A stretch of 64,000 nucleotides of DNA from Brucellaceae bacterium (GCA_020637755.1 JACKJW010000013.1:12270-76269), one strand, 5' to 3'; numbered from the stretch's first letter, positions 7,824-16,548 are shown. Translations and numbers: made by a program. Notes: a model not told the origin generated them from the letters alone.

Positions 7824-8831
7824 GTGTTCAAACAGATGCTCGTCGCAGCAGGCATGCTCGCAGCCTCCCTCTCAACGGCGTCTGCCGCCGAGAAGCTCCC
7901 CTTTGCCCTTGACTGGAAATTCGAGGGGCCGGCAGCGCCCTACACGCTGGCCATCGACAAAGGATTCTTTACTGACAAGGGCCTCGACGTTGAAATCGCC
8001 GAGGGCAAGGGTTCGCTGGATGCCATTCCGAAAGTGGCCACCGGTGCCTATCCGGTGGGTTTTGCAGACATCAACTCGGTGATGCGGTTTCTGGACCAGA
8101 ACCCCGGCGCTCCCGTCGTCGCGGTCATGATGGTCTACAACAAGCCGCCCTTCGCGGTGGTGGGCCGCAAGTCGCTGGGCGTTTCGGCTCCGAAGGATCT
8201 TGAAGGCAAGGTGCTGGGCGCGCCGCCGCCGGATGGTGCCTGGGCACAGTTCCCGATCTTCGCCAAGGCCAACGAGCTGGACATGAGCAAGATCACCGTG
8301 GAGCCGGTCGGCTTCCCCACGCGTGAGCCGATGCTTGCCGAAGGCAAGGTGGCGGCGGTCACCGGGTTCTCGTTCTCCTCCACGCTCAATCTCATCCGGC
8401 TGGGCGTTTCGTCTGACGACATCTCCGTCTTGCTGATGGCCGATCACGGCGTCGATCTCTACGGCAACGCGATCATCGTCAACAAGGCATTCGCCGAAGC
8501 CAACCCGGACAAGGTGAAGGGCTTCCTGGAAGCCGTGGTGATGGGCTGGAAGGCCGCGATCGTCAATCCGGACGAAGCCATCGATTCGCTGCTGAAGCGC
8601 AACCCCGCCGCCGACAAGGGGATCGAGACCGTTCGCTTGCAAATGGCCGTCGATGACAACGTGCTGACCGACTGGGTCAAGGAAAATGGCTTCGGCAACG
8701 TCGATACGGACCGGTTCATGAAGGCCATCGAACAGACCAAGGCGGTCTACGAGTTCAAGACGGCTCCGGACATGGCGGTCTACTGGGACGGCCGCTACCT
8801 GCCCGCTGGTGACGCTGCGAAACTGAAGTGA
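7824..8831 (+). CDS. ABC transporter substrate-binding protein (NMT1/SsuA/ThiY-like)
   Basis: A 335-residue periplasmic binding protein. The first 21 residues (start VFKQMLVAAGMLAAS) form a signal peptide ending near ASAAEK. The mature N terminus, LPFALDWKFEGPAAPYTLAIDKGFFTDKG in context, is the start of the NMT1/THI5-like fold used for sulfonates, nitrate, pyrimidines and riboflavin precursors. The downstream DINSVMRFL and VVAVMMVYNKPPFAVVG blocks match the family layout. The real substrate cannot be read from the sequence: the DW(F/K) start is shared with ThiY-like proteins, but no thi genes or TPP element are nearby. It heads a three-gene operon with its ATPase and permease. Confidence 0.88.
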   Translation: MFKQMLVAAGMLAASLSTASAAEKLPFALDWKFEGPAAPYTLAIDKGFFTDKGLDVEIAEGKGSLDAIPKVATGAYPVGFADINSVMRFLDQNPGAPVVAVMMVYNKPPFAVVGRKSLGVSAPKDLEGKVLGAPPPDGAWAQFPIFAKANELDMSKITVEPVGFPTREPMLAEGKVAAVTGFSFSSTLNLIRLGVSSDDISVLLMADHGVDLYGNAIIVNKAFAEANPDKVKGFLEAVVMGWKAAIVNPDEAIDSLLKRNPAADKGIETVRLQMAVDDNVLTDWVKENGFGNVDTDRFMKAIEQTKAVYEFKTAPDMAVYWDGRYLPAGDAAKLK

Positions 8832-8853
8832 CCTGAGGACGGACACAACGGGG

Positions 8854-8871
8854 AGCGGCTGCAAGGCCGCT
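8854..8871 (+). other. Intercistronic hairpin after the binding-protein gene
   Basis: AGCGGC-N6-GCCGCT forms a 6-bp stem in the 58-bp gap between the binding-protein and ATPase genes. Hairpins in this position commonly protect the upstream part of the transcript, giving more binding protein than membrane components. There is no T tract, so full termination is unlikely. Confidence 0.35.
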
Positions 8872-8889
8872 GCCCGCCATCGGGGCAAC

Positions 8890-9678
8890 ATGAAAAACCT
8901 CATAGAAATCAAGAATGTCCGCCATGCCTACAAGACCAAGGCGGGCCTCCTTCCCGTTCTTGACGGTCTGGACGTCACGGTGCCGGAAGGCGAATTCTGT
9001 GCTGTCGTGGGGCCGTCGGGATGCGGCAAGTCCACGCTGACGCGTCTCGTGGCCGGCCTGATGCGCCCGGATTCCGGCGAGGTCTGGCTGCATGGCGAGC
9101 GGGTGACGAGCCCGCGCAAGACCGTGGGCATGGCGTTCCAGAACCCGGTGCTGCTGGAATGGCGCACCATTCTCGACAATGTCATCCTGCCGCTGGAAAT
9201 CGTTGCGCCCATGATGCCGCGCAAGCAGCGCGTCGACCGGGCCGAGGAACTGCTTGCCATGGTCGGCCTCTCCGGTTTCGAGAGCAAGCGGCCGTCAGAA
9301 CTGTCTGGCGGCATGCGGCAGCGTGCATCGCTGTGCCGGTCCATCGTGCACAAGCCCGATGTGCTGATCATGGACGAGCCCTTTGGCGCGCTCGACAATT
9401 TCACCCGCGAAGATCTCTGGCAGACCATGCGCAACCTGCGGGCCGCCGAACCCTTCACCGCCGTGCTGATCACCCATGATCTGCGGGAAAGCGTGTTCCT
9501 CGGCGACCAGGTCATCGTGCTGTCGGGCCGCCCGGCGCGTACGCAATATGTGATGGACATCGACCTGCCGGCCGAGCGCAGCCTGGATGTTCTCTACACG
9601 CCCGCAGTTGGCGACATGCTGCACACGCTGCGCGACCAGATCCGGATTGCCCAGGGACGCGACGGAGAGGTGCACTGA
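8890..9678 (+). CDS. ABC transporter ATP-binding protein (nitrate/sulfonate type)
   Basis: The 262-residue ATPase subunit of the importer encoded here. Walker A GPSGCGKST is at about residues 38-46, the Q loop is in VGMAFQNPVLLEWRT, the ABC signature is LSGGMRQR, Walker B is VLIMDEPFGALD, and the switch histidine is in VLITHDLRES. FGALDNFTRE and the EW after the Q loop are typical of the SsuB/TauB/NrtD branch. Its stop overlaps the permease start by one base (TGATG), so the two are translationally coupled. It acts at the cytoplasmic face of the inner membrane. Confidence 0.93.
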   Translation: MKNLIEIKNVRHAYKTKAGLLPVLDGLDVTVPEGEFCAVVGPSGCGKSTLTRLVAGLMRPDSGEVWLHGERVTSPRKTVGMAFQNPVLLEWRTILDNVILPLEIVAPMMPRKQRVDRAEELLAMVGLSGFESKRPSELSGGMRQRASLCRSIVHKPDVLIMDEPFGALDNFTREDLWQTMRNLRAAEPFTAVLITHDLRESVFLGDQVIVLSGRPARTQYVMDIDLPAERSLDVLYTPAVGDMLHTLRDQIRIAQGRDGEVH

Positions 9679-10442
9679 TGGAACTGGCCAGAAAAGTCGG
9701 AGTGCCCGTCGGCGCAATCCTGTTGTTTCTTGCACTGTGGGAATTGATTGTCTGGGCCAATGGCTGGCCGGACTATGTGATGGCGTCTCCGTCTGACCTT
9801 CCGCAGGCCTATATCAAGTTCTGGAACCTCTTCATGAGCGGTGCGTGGGAAACGCTGTGGCGCACCGTGGCCGGTCTGCTGATTGCCGTCGTGGTCGGAT
9901 TGCTGCTCGGCATGATCATGGGTTTTTCCAAGATCGCGCGCGACGGCCTCTATCCGCTTCTGGTGGGCTTCAATGCCATTCCGAAAGCCACGCTCGTGCC
10001 CGTGCTGGCGCTGCTCTTCATCGGGCAGCACAATTTCAACACAGTGATGATGGCGTTCCTCATCTCCTTCTTCCCGATCGCGGTTTCCGTGGGCATCGGC
10101 CTGTCGACGCTCGAACCGGAATATCGCGACATCCTGCGTTCGCTTGGCGCCTCGCGGTTCACGATCTTCCGCAAGATTGCCCTACCCAAGACGCTGCCGG
10201 AGTTCTTTGGCGCGCTGAAAGTCGCGGTGACGCTGGCCTTCATCGGCACGAATCTCGTCGAGATCGTCTCGCCACACGGCAAGGGGCTCGGCGCGCTGTT
10301 CCTGTCGGGACAGACCAATTCGAATTACCCGCTGATGTTCGCCGTCCTGATCGCACTCGCGTTCCTCGGCATCCTGCTCTACTACGCCGTGGTGTGGCTG
10401 GAGCGCACCTTCGCGGGATGGGCGGAGCGGCCCGCGCAGTAA
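9678..10442 (+). CDS. ABC transporter permease (SsuC/TauC-like)
   Basis: A 254-residue inner-membrane permease with about six hydrophobic segments (roughly residues 11-30, 62-88, 97-117, 121-145, 187-205 and 218-242). The cytoplasmic EAA loop that contacts the ATPase is present as the segment around DILRSLGASRFTIFRKIALP. FNAIPKATLVPVLALLFIG is the usual mid-protein block of the nitrate/taurine/aliphatic sulfonate permease family. It is the last gene of the operon and converges on the molybdopterin oxidoreductase gene 119 bp later. Confidence 0.92.
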   Translation: MELARKVGVPVGAILLFLALWELIVWANGWPDYVMASPSDLPQAYIKFWNLFMSGAWETLWRTVAGLLIAVVVGLLLGMIMGFSKIARDGLYPLLVGFNAIPKATLVPVLALLFIGQHNFNTVMMAFLISFFPIAVSVGIGLSTLEPEYRDILRSLGASRFTIFRKIALPKTLPEFFGALKVAVTLAFIGTNLVEIVSPHGKGLGALFLSGQTNSNYPLMFAVLIALAFLGILLYYAVVWLERTFAGWAERPAQ

Positions 10443-10561
10443 ATTCGTCACACCGGGCCGCTGGTCCGGGGGCATTTTCCGGGCCATCTGCGGGCAACGG
10501 ATCAGCATTTCGCGCCGTCCAATGACACCGGGTGCAGGCCTGCCTGCCTACAGGACTGTCA

Positions 10562-12667
10562 TCAGACTGCCTTCACCCACACCTTGGTGTCGTGAAACGC
10601 CGCGCCGCCATAGGGTGCGACGGAATCGGCACCGGTCAGGACGTTGATCCCCTCACCACGTTCATGGGCGCTGTTCGGCCACAGGCCCTCGGCGATGACC
10701 ACGCCCCGCTTCACGCCGTCAAACAGTCTTGCATGAAGGATGATCTCGCCGCGCGCGTTGCCGATTTCCACGCGGGCACCATCGGCGATGGCGAGCACCG
10801 CCGCGTCTTCCGGGTGGATCATCAGGCCCGGGCGGCCTTCCTTTTCGGCGGACGTCTTCGTCTCGGCAAAGCTCGAATTGAGGAATTGCCGTGCCGGCGA
10901 TGTCGCCAGGCGGAAGGGATGGTCCGGGTCCGTTTCCTCCAGCACATGGAACTGATCCGGGAAGACCGGCATCGCGCCGTGCGGCCCCATCAGGCCGATG
11001 CTTTTGGGCGGCTTGTTGGGCGCGATGGTACCGGTCCAGTCCGGCCGGAAGCGGAATTTTCCATCCGGATGAGCAAAGCCATTCAGGTAATGGGCTTCCC
11101 CGAAGGGCGGTTGCACATCCGCCCAGCGGCGCTCGCACAAGTCCTCGTAGGTGCCAAGGCCGCGCTTTTGCAGCATGTCAGAGATCAGCTCGCGTTCGCT
11201 GAGGCCAAAGCCCGGACGGTCCGCGACGCCGAGGCGCCTGGCCGGCCCGTTGATCACGTCATGGTTGGAGCGCGGTCCGTCCGGCACATCGACCAGTTTC
11301 GGGCCGGGCAGGATGTGGCTGTGCCCGCCACCGCGATAGATGTCGTCATGTTCCATGAACATGGTGGCGGGCAGCACGACATCGGCAAGCTTCGCCGTAT
11401 CGGTCATGAACTGCTCATGCACGCAGGTGAAGAGATCGTCGCGCTTCAGGCCGGCCACCACCTTGCGCTGTTCGGGCGCAACATTGGCTGGATTGGTGTT
11501 CTGGATCAGCAGCGCGGTCACCGGCGGTCCACCGTTCAGGCTGTCTGCCTCGCCTGTCAGCACGCGGCCGATCTTCGACTGATCAAGGAAACGGATGCGC
11601 GGATCCATCAGCCGCGTTCCCTTGATGTCGCCCGTGTCCAGCCGGAAAATGTCGGAGTTGGAGTGGAACGCGCCGCCGCCTTCGTGCTGCCAAAGACCGA
11701 GAACAGTGGCGACAGAGGCTGCCGCATGCATGGCGACCGCACCGTTGCGGGTGCGCGTGAAGCCGTAGCCCAACCGGAGGAACGTCCGCTTCGTCCGGCC
11801 AATCAGGGCAGCGGCCGCCTCGATTTCGTCCACCGTGAGGCCGGTGATATCCGCAGCCCATTGCGGCGTACGATCCTTCAGATACGCTTCCAGCCCGGCC
11901 GGGTCATCGCTGAATTTTCTCATGTATTCCCGGTCGGCATAGCCGTCCCGGAAGGCCACATGCATGATGGCGCAAGCCAGCGCGGCATCGGTGCCTGGCC
12001 TGAGAATGAGGCCGAGGTCGGCCTGCTTCATCGTGGCGTTGCCGTAAATGTCGATGACGACGATCTTCGCGCCGCGTTCCTTGCGGGCCTTCACGGCGTG
12101 GGTCATCACGTTGACCTGCGTGGCCACCGCGTTGGTGCCCCAGATGACGACACAATCGGATTTCGCCATTTCGCGCGGGTCCGGGCCGCGCAGCGCGCCG
12201 GTGGCCGCCGTGAATCCGGTCCAGGCCGGGTTTGTGCAGATGGAATCGAACTGGCCGGACCATTTCATCGCATGGCGCAGGCGGTTGATGCCGTCACGCT
12301 GCACCAACCCCATGGTTCCCGCATAGTAGTAGGGCCAGACAGCCTGCGACCCGTCGCGGTCCGTCGCGCGGGCCAGTTTGCCGGCCACGAGGTCGAGCGC
12401 GGCGTCCCAGCTCGCCTCCTTCCACTGCCCTTCCCCCTTGGCACCGGCGCGCACCAGCGGCTTCAGCAGGCGATCAGGGTGGTGGATGCGCTCGGCATAG
12501 CGGGCGACCTTGGCGCAGATCACGCCATCGGTGTAGCTGTTGTCCTTGGCGCCATGGACACGGCCAATCCTGCCATCTGCACCGATCTCGACATCGAGCG
12601 CGCAGGTGGAGGGGCAATCATGCGGGCAGGCCGAATGGCCGATGCGGGAAGTGACATGCTGGTTCAT
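10562..12667 (-). CDS. Molybdopterin-dependent oxidoreductase (bis-MGD family)
   Basis: This 701-residue protein is a member of the DMSO-reductase superfamily. The N-terminal [4Fe-4S] ligands are C14-x3-C18-x3-C22-x28-C51, followed by the molybdopterin domains (YYYAGTMGLVQRDG, VVIWGTNAVATQ, LRPGTDAALACA) and a C-terminal MGD-binding barrel containing LATSPARQFLNSSFAET and GEGINVLTGAD. There is no Tat signal, so it is probably cytoplasmic. No electron-transfer or membrane-anchor subunit is adjacent. Length and layout recall stand-alone formate-dehydrogenase/BisC-like enzymes, but the substrate is unknown. moaD and moaE, which make the cofactor dithiolene, lie 9 kb away. Confidence 0.87.
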   Translation of the reverse strand: MNQHVTSRIGHSACPHDCPSTCALDVEIGADGRIGRVHGAKDNSYTDGVICAKVARYAERIHHPDRLLKPLVRAGAKGEGQWKEASWDAALDLVAGKLARATDRDGSQAVWPYYYAGTMGLVQRDGINRLRHAMKWSGQFDSICTNPAWTGFTAATGALRGPDPREMAKSDCVVIWGTNAVATQVNVMTHAVKARKERGAKIVVIDIYGNATMKQADLGLILRPGTDAALACAIMHVAFRDGYADREYMRKFSDDPAGLEAYLKDRTPQWAADITGLTVDEIEAAAALIGRTKRTFLRLGYGFTRTRNGAVAMHAAASVATVLGLWQHEGGGAFHSNSDIFRLDTGDIKGTRLMDPRIRFLDQSKIGRVLTGEADSLNGGPPVTALLIQNTNPANVAPEQRKVVAGLKRDDLFTCVHEQFMTDTAKLADVVLPATMFMEHDDIYRGGGHSHILPGPKLVDVPDGPRSNHDVINGPARRLGVADRPGFGLSERELISDMLQKRGLGTYEDLCERRWADVQPPFGEAHYLNGFAHPDGKFRFRPDWTGTIAPNKPPKSIGLMGPHGAMPVFPDQFHVLEETDPDHPFRLATSPARQFLNSSFAETKTSAEKEGRPGLMIHPEDAAVLAIADGARVEIGNARGEIILHARLFDGVKRGVVIAEGLWPNSAHERGEGINVLTGADSVAPYGGAAFHDTKVWVKAV

Positions 12668-12761
12668 GCGCGAACACTAGCCGAAAGGGCTTGGCCGGTG
12701 TAGGCGGGAACCCATGAAAAGAGGTGATGGCATCCATCACCGGAATGCGGATGCGAGACCC

Positions 12762-13610
12762 ATGAACTACCGCCACATCTACCATGCGGGCAATTTTGCC
12801 GATGTGCTGAAGCATCTGGTTGTGGCACGCATCGTCGGGCATCTGAAGAAGAAGGACAAGGCGTTCCGGGTCATCGACACCCATGCGGGAACCGGCCTCT
12901 ATGACCTGACTTCGCCTGAGGCGCAGAAGACGGGCGAATGGCTCGGTGGCATCGGGCGCATCACGGGGGCAAGCCTGCCGGGCGAGGCGGCAGCGCTTCT
13001 TCAGCCGTTGATTCAAGTGGTTGCGGAGATGAATCCGGATGGTGGTGTAAGGCATTATCCCGGCTCGCCTTTTCTGGTGCGGGCGTGGCTGCGCAAGCAG
13101 GACCGGCTGACCGTGATCGAGTTGCATCCGGCTGACGCAAAGACGCTGAAGGCGCGCTTTGCCGGCGACTTCCAGGTGCGCGTGATCGAGCTGGACGGCT
13201 GGCTGGCCCCGGCGGCGCAATTGCCCCCGAAGGAAAAGCGCGGCCTGGTACTGATCGACCCACCCTTCGAGAAGGAGGGTGAGTTTGACCGGCTGTTGAA
13301 AGCGCTTGTCACCGCCCATGGCCGCTGGCCGGGCGGCACCTTTGCGCTGTGGTATCCCGAAAAGGACAGGCGTGCGGTGGAGGCCTTCCGCAAGGCCCTG
13401 CAGGAAACCGGTATCCCGCGCATCCTCGACATCCGACTGGCCGTGCGCGCCCCCTCCCCTGAGCCGCGCCTTGACGGGACCGGGATGATCGTCGTCAACC
13501 CGCCCTTCACGCTGGAAGCCGAGATGGCGGCGGTGCTCCCCGTCATCGGCGCGCTGATGGCCGAGGATGGCGTGGCGCGCGCTTCCACCGCATGGCTGGC
13601 GGGCGAATGA
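12762..13610 (+). CDS. rlmJ: 23S rRNA (adenine(2030)-N6)-methyltransferase
   Basis: This 282-residue SAM-dependent enzyme methylates A2030 of 23S rRNA. The N terminus MNYRHIYHAGNFADVLKH is diagnostic for RlmJ, followed by the SAM-site region VIDTHAGTGLYDL. The catalytic motif IV appears as LVLIDPPFE (family form DPPY/F), and FALWYPEKDR follows. The start at 12762 gives exactly the family N terminus; the upstream in-frame ATG at 12714 adds 16 unrelated residues. It is divergent from the oxidoreductase gene, with 94 bp between them. Confidence 0.95.
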   Translation: MNYRHIYHAGNFADVLKHLVVARIVGHLKKKDKAFRVIDTHAGTGLYDLTSPEAQKTGEWLGGIGRITGASLPGEAAALLQPLIQVVAEMNPDGGVRHYPGSPFLVRAWLRKQDRLTVIELHPADAKTLKARFAGDFQVRVIELDGWLAPAAQLPPKEKRGLVLIDPPFEKEGEFDRLLKALVTAHGRWPGGTFALWYPEKDRRAVEAFRKALQETGIPRILDIRLAVRAPSPEPRLDGTGMIVVNPPFTLEAEMAAVLPVIGALMAEDGVARASTAWLAGE

Positions 13611-13685
13611 GGCCGGCCCGCGCTTGACCCGCTTGCGCCTGCGCCCGATAAAGGAAGCATGCATTCCGCGACAGGAACCCGATTC

Positions 13686-14126
13686 ATGGCCAAGACCCTC
13701 AGCCTGCTGACCGCCGCCGCGCTGGTCGCCGCATCCGCCCTGCCCGCTCATGCCTGGGACCCGCTGAAGCGCCAGCATGTCGGCGATCCGTCCGACTGCG
13801 AACGGCCGGGCATCCTGTCGTCGATCACCTCGCGCTTTGCCCACCAGGTCCGTCATGTGCCGCATCTGCCACAGGTCAGCATCGAGGGTTTTCACCGCAT
13901 TCACCAGCATCGCTATGTCGGGGCTGGCGTGCGCAATGCGACCGACATTTCGCGGCGCTATTGCATGGCCACCGCTGCCATGTCTGACGGCTCGCACCGT
14001 TCGGTCTGGTACATGATCGAATACGGCATGGGCTTTGCCGGGGCCTTTGGCGACGGCGTCCAGTTCTGCGTGGCCGGCTTTGACCGCTGGAAGGTTTATG
14101 ACGCCTGGTGCCGCGTCGTCCGGTGA
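13686..14126 (+). CDS. Conserved secreted protein of unknown function, coupled to RNase T2
   Basis: A 146-residue protein with a clear signal peptide (MAKTLSLLTAAALVAASALPAHA) and a mature domain of about 123 residues. The mature part has four cysteines (in DCERP, YCMAT, QFCVA and AWCRV), which could form two disulfides in the periplasm, and a histidine-rich stretch HQVRHVPHLPQVSIEGFHRIHQHR. I believe similar proteins exist in other Hyphomicrobiales but cannot name a characterised family. Its stop overlaps the GTG start of the RNase T2 gene by 4 nt, so the two are translationally coupled. A role as partner or modulator of the secreted RNase is only an inference. Confidence 0.75.
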   Translation: MAKTLSLLTAAALVAASALPAHAWDPLKRQHVGDPSDCERPGILSSITSRFAHQVRHVPHLPQVSIEGFHRIHQHRYVGAGVRNATDISRRYCMATAAMSDGSHRSVWYMIEYGMGFAGAFGDGVQFCVAGFDRWKVYDAWCRVVR

Positions 14127-14881
14127 TCCAACGCTCCTGTCTCCCCGTCTTCTTCCGCGTTGCCGCGCTCGCGCTGGCGAGCCTCTGCGTGGCCACTTGC
14201 TCCGACAATACACCCAATTCGGACCAGGCCTCTGAGTCCGCGCCGCACACGTCCATCGTGCAGGCGCCATCAGTGCCGCAGAAACCGGCAGCCCCGTCCG
14301 CGCGGCAGGGCGATGTCCCGCAGGGCAGCGGCTTTGATTTCTACGTGCTCTCGCTTTCCTGGTCGCCAAGCTATTGCGCGGCGGAAGGCGAGCGGGCCGA
14401 CCGGCGGCAATGCGGGCGTGGCGGACCGAAGGGTTTCGTGGTGCACGGGCTCTGGCCGCAATATTTCAGGGGCGGATATCCCGCCGACTGCCGGTCTGGC
14501 GAACCGGAGCGTGTGCCGCAACATTTGCTCTCCGCCCAGCGCGACCTCTACCCAAGCGACGGGCTGGCGGCGCATGAATGGCGCAAGCACGGGACCTGCT
14601 CGGGCCTCAGCCAGGCGGACTATTTCAAGGTGACGCGCATGGCGCGCGACAAGGTCCGGATACCACGCTCGCTTGGCGGGACGGTGAGCGCGCCTGAAAC
14701 CGAGAACGCCTTCATCGTCGCCAATCGCGGGCTGGACCCGGACGAGATCGCCGTCGATTGCGACCGGACCTATCTGCGCGAGGTGCAGATCTGTTTCGAC
14801 AAGGCTCTGGAATTCACCGCATGCCCCGGCGTGGACAGGCGCGGCTGCCGGGCCGGGCGGATGCTGATGCCGGCAAACTGA
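14123..14881 (+). CDS. Ribonuclease T2 family protein, exported
   Basis: Both catalytic sequences of the RNase T2 family are intact: CAS I FVVHGLWPQ and CAS II HEWRKHGTC, including the two catalytic histidines and the glutamate. Family members cleave single-stranded RNA via a 2',3'-cyclic phosphate. A hydrophobic N-terminal export signal (FFRVAALALASLCVATC) is followed by a proline/alanine-rich linker and the catalytic domain from about residue 68. The chosen GTG at 14123 overlaps the upstream stop by 4 nt; another GTG 15 nt earlier is possible. The cysteine region VATC is not a good lipobox. Expected location is periplasm or outside the cell. Confidence 0.88.
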   Translation: MIQRSCLPVFFRVAALALASLCVATCSDNTPNSDQASESAPHTSIVQAPSVPQKPAAPSARQGDVPQGSGFDFYVLSLSWSPSYCAAEGERADRRQCGRGGPKGFVVHGLWPQYFRGGYPADCRSGEPERVPQHLLSAQRDLYPSDGLAAHEWRKHGTCSGLSQADYFKVTRMARDKVRIPRSLGGTVSAPETENAFIVANRGLDPDEIAVDCDRTYLREVQICFDKALEFTACPGVDRRGCRAGRMLMPAN

Positions 14882-14916
14882 CACAATCCAAAGAACCGGA
14901 ACGACGGGAAACGACC

Positions 14917-15513
14917 ATGCCGAAAATCCTCTTCTCAAGCCCCTCGCCCTATTCCGCCAAAGCCCGCATGGCCGCCACCCATGCCGGTTACGCGTTTGAC
15001 TCTGTCGCGGTGGATACCGGTCAGGAGCCTGACCTCCTCATCTCGGCCAATCCGCTCGGCAAGATCCCCGTGCTGCTGACCGATGACGGACGCGCCGTGC
15101 TGGACAGCGCGATGATCCTGCAGTTCATCAACCGCGAAAAGCGCGGCTCGCTCTATCCGGCCAATGCGTTGAAGCGCACGGAAGCCGAGACGCTGGAAGC
15201 GCTGGCCGACGGGCTGGCCGACGCGCTGATCGCCCATGTCTACGAGCGGCGCTTCCGCCCGGAAGAGCTGGTGCACCAGCCCTGGCTCGACAAGCAATGG
15301 AAAAAGGCCACGCGGGCGCTTGACCATTTCAACGCGAACCCGCCGCGCCTCACCGGAAAGCTCACCGGCGGGCATATCGCGTTGCGCGCGGCGCTCGGCT
15401 ACGCCTCGTTGCGGTTTGGCGGCCAATGGGAGCGCGGGCGCGCCAAGCTGGTGCGCTGGACCAAAAAGTTCGACGAGAAATATCCGGAACTGGCAGCGCT
15501 TCTGCCGAAGTGA
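14917..15513 (+). CDS. Glutathione S-transferase family protein
   Basis: A 198-residue protein with an N-terminal thioredoxin-like GST domain (ILFSSPSPYSAKARMAATHAGYAF) and the glutathione-binding cis-proline block NPLGKIPVLLTDDGRAVLDSAMILQFI. The C-terminal helical domain from about residue 85 ends in RWTKKFDEKYPELAALLPK. The SP-x-x-AK active-site start resembles bacterial GSTs of the YibF-like type. Substrate unknown. It follows RNase T2 after 35 bp and may be in the same transcript, which ends at the strong hairpin immediately downstream. Confidence 0.85.
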   Translation: MPKILFSSPSPYSAKARMAATHAGYAFDSVAVDTGQEPDLLISANPLGKIPVLLTDDGRAVLDSAMILQFINREKRGSLYPANALKRTEAETLEALADGLADALIAHVYERRFRPEELVHQPWLDKQWKKATRALDHFNANPPRLTGKLTGGHIALRAALGYASLRFGGQWERGRAKLVRWTKKFDEKYPELAALLPK

Positions 15514-15529
15514 AAGCCTGCAATTTGAA

Positions 15530-15557
15530 AAGGCCGGGGTGTCGCCACCCCGGCCTT
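15530..15557. terminator. Bidirectional Rho-independent terminator
   Basis: AAGGCCGGGGTG and its complement CACCCCGGCCTT form a perfect 12-bp stem closed by a TCGC tetraloop. It lies between the convergent GST and outer-membrane protein genes. The minus-strand transcript continues into a short U run; the plus strand has only a broken T-rich stretch (GTTTCTTGTT) a few bases later. Confidence 0.85.
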
Positions 15558-15589
15558 GCCGTTTCTTGTTGCTCTTTGCAGCAGCCGGA

Positions 15590-16261
15590 TCAGAACTTCA
15601 CGCCGAGGCCGAGCGACACGCGGTTTTCCGAAGCGCTCACCTTGTTGACGCCGGAACCGGTGCGGAAGGCCTCAGTGCCGTAGTCGGTGTAGCGGTATTC
15701 GCCACGGGCAAAGACCTGTTCGGTGACCTTCACATCGGTACCGGCACCGACGGTGTAGCCGAGATTGACCTTGTTGGCCGTCTTGCCGCCTTCGCGGATC
15801 GACATGTCGGCGGCAGCCAGACCGGCCGTGCCGTAGAGCAGCACGTCATTGGTCACGGCGACGCCGGCGCGGGCACGCAGGGAGCCGTCAAGACCGATTT
15901 CCGAACGGTTGGTGGCGTTGTTGCCCTTGGTGTTGCCGTAGCCCGCATCGGCTTCGGCACCGTAGACAAACTGGCCATGCTGAAGGTTGTAGCCGCCAAA
16001 CACCGAGGCGCGGTAGCCGTCATTGATGTGGCGCTGGTTGGCCGGCTGCGTGCCGTGAACCTTGCCGAACTCGTAGGCACCGGTCACGCCGGCATAGCCG
16101 CCTTCCCAGCTTGAAACCGGTGCGGCTTCATAGGCGGGTGCGGGCGGTGCCGGCGGCTCTTCGCCAACCACGTCGGCGGCATGGGCCGGGAATGCGAAGG
16201 CTGCAACGCCAAGGCCGAAAGCGGTGGCGACAGCGGCCATATTGAAGGTACGGATCTTCAT
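15590..16261 (-). CDS. Outer membrane beta-barrel protein (Omp25/31 family)
   Basis: A 223-residue porin-like surface protein. The signal peptide (residues 1-28, ending FAFPAHA) is followed by a proline/alanine-rich linker (GEEPPAPPAPAYEAAPVS). The barrel starts at SWEGGYAGVTGAYEFG and continues through ASVFGGYNLQHGQFVYGAEADAGYG, IGLDGSLRARAGV, LGYTVGAGTDVKVTEQVFARGEYRYTDYG and ends NRVSLGLGVKF. The ATG at 16261 has AGGAG eight nt upstream; longer in-frame starts add no signal-like sequence. It is the second member of this family in the window (see 5249-5905), with the same ending pattern. The 287 bp upstream must hold its promoter. Confidence 0.92.
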   Translation of the reverse strand: MKIRTFNMAAVATAFGLGVAAFAFPAHAADVVGEEPPAPPAPAYEAAPVSSWEGGYAGVTGAYEFGKVHGTQPANQRHINDGYRASVFGGYNLQHGQFVYGAEADAGYGNTKGNNATNRSEIGLDGSLRARAGVAVTNDVLLYGTAGLAAADMSIREGGKTANKVNLGYTVGAGTDVKVTEQVFARGEYRYTDYGTEAFRTGSGVNKVSASENRVSLGLGVKF

Positions 16262-16548
16262 TTCAAAACTCCTTTTCCGCCATTTCCTAAGGCGGCTGAT
16301 GTTCCGGTTCGGGTTGTCCCCTGAGACGAGCGTCAAACCCCGTTGGTGCCGGAGTGGTTCCAATGTCCTTCGCAAATGCGGTAAAAGCGGACCCTGAAAA
16401 GGGAGTTTTGCTGGCCGCAATGGGGCCGAATTGAGATGTGGTTTACAAGTCACTAAGAGCGGCTTGCGGGCGGCCGGCCCGCATGGCTTGGCCAGCGCAG
16501 CGGGCGGCCCTATATAGGGATGAGCAACCCTCTGGCAGCCGGTTTTTC

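Noticed and set aside
10532..12703. A 723-codon plus-strand open frame opposite the molybdopterin oxidoreductase
   Set aside because: The minus-strand protein has intact cofactor motifs; the plus-strand frame has no recognisable domain and mirrors it in antisense.
16262..16548. An EcfG-type (general stress) promoter for the outer-membrane protein at 15.6-16.3 kb
   Set aside because: A GGAAC is present on the minus strand, but the matching -10 half (CGTT at the right distance) is only approximate as GGTT.
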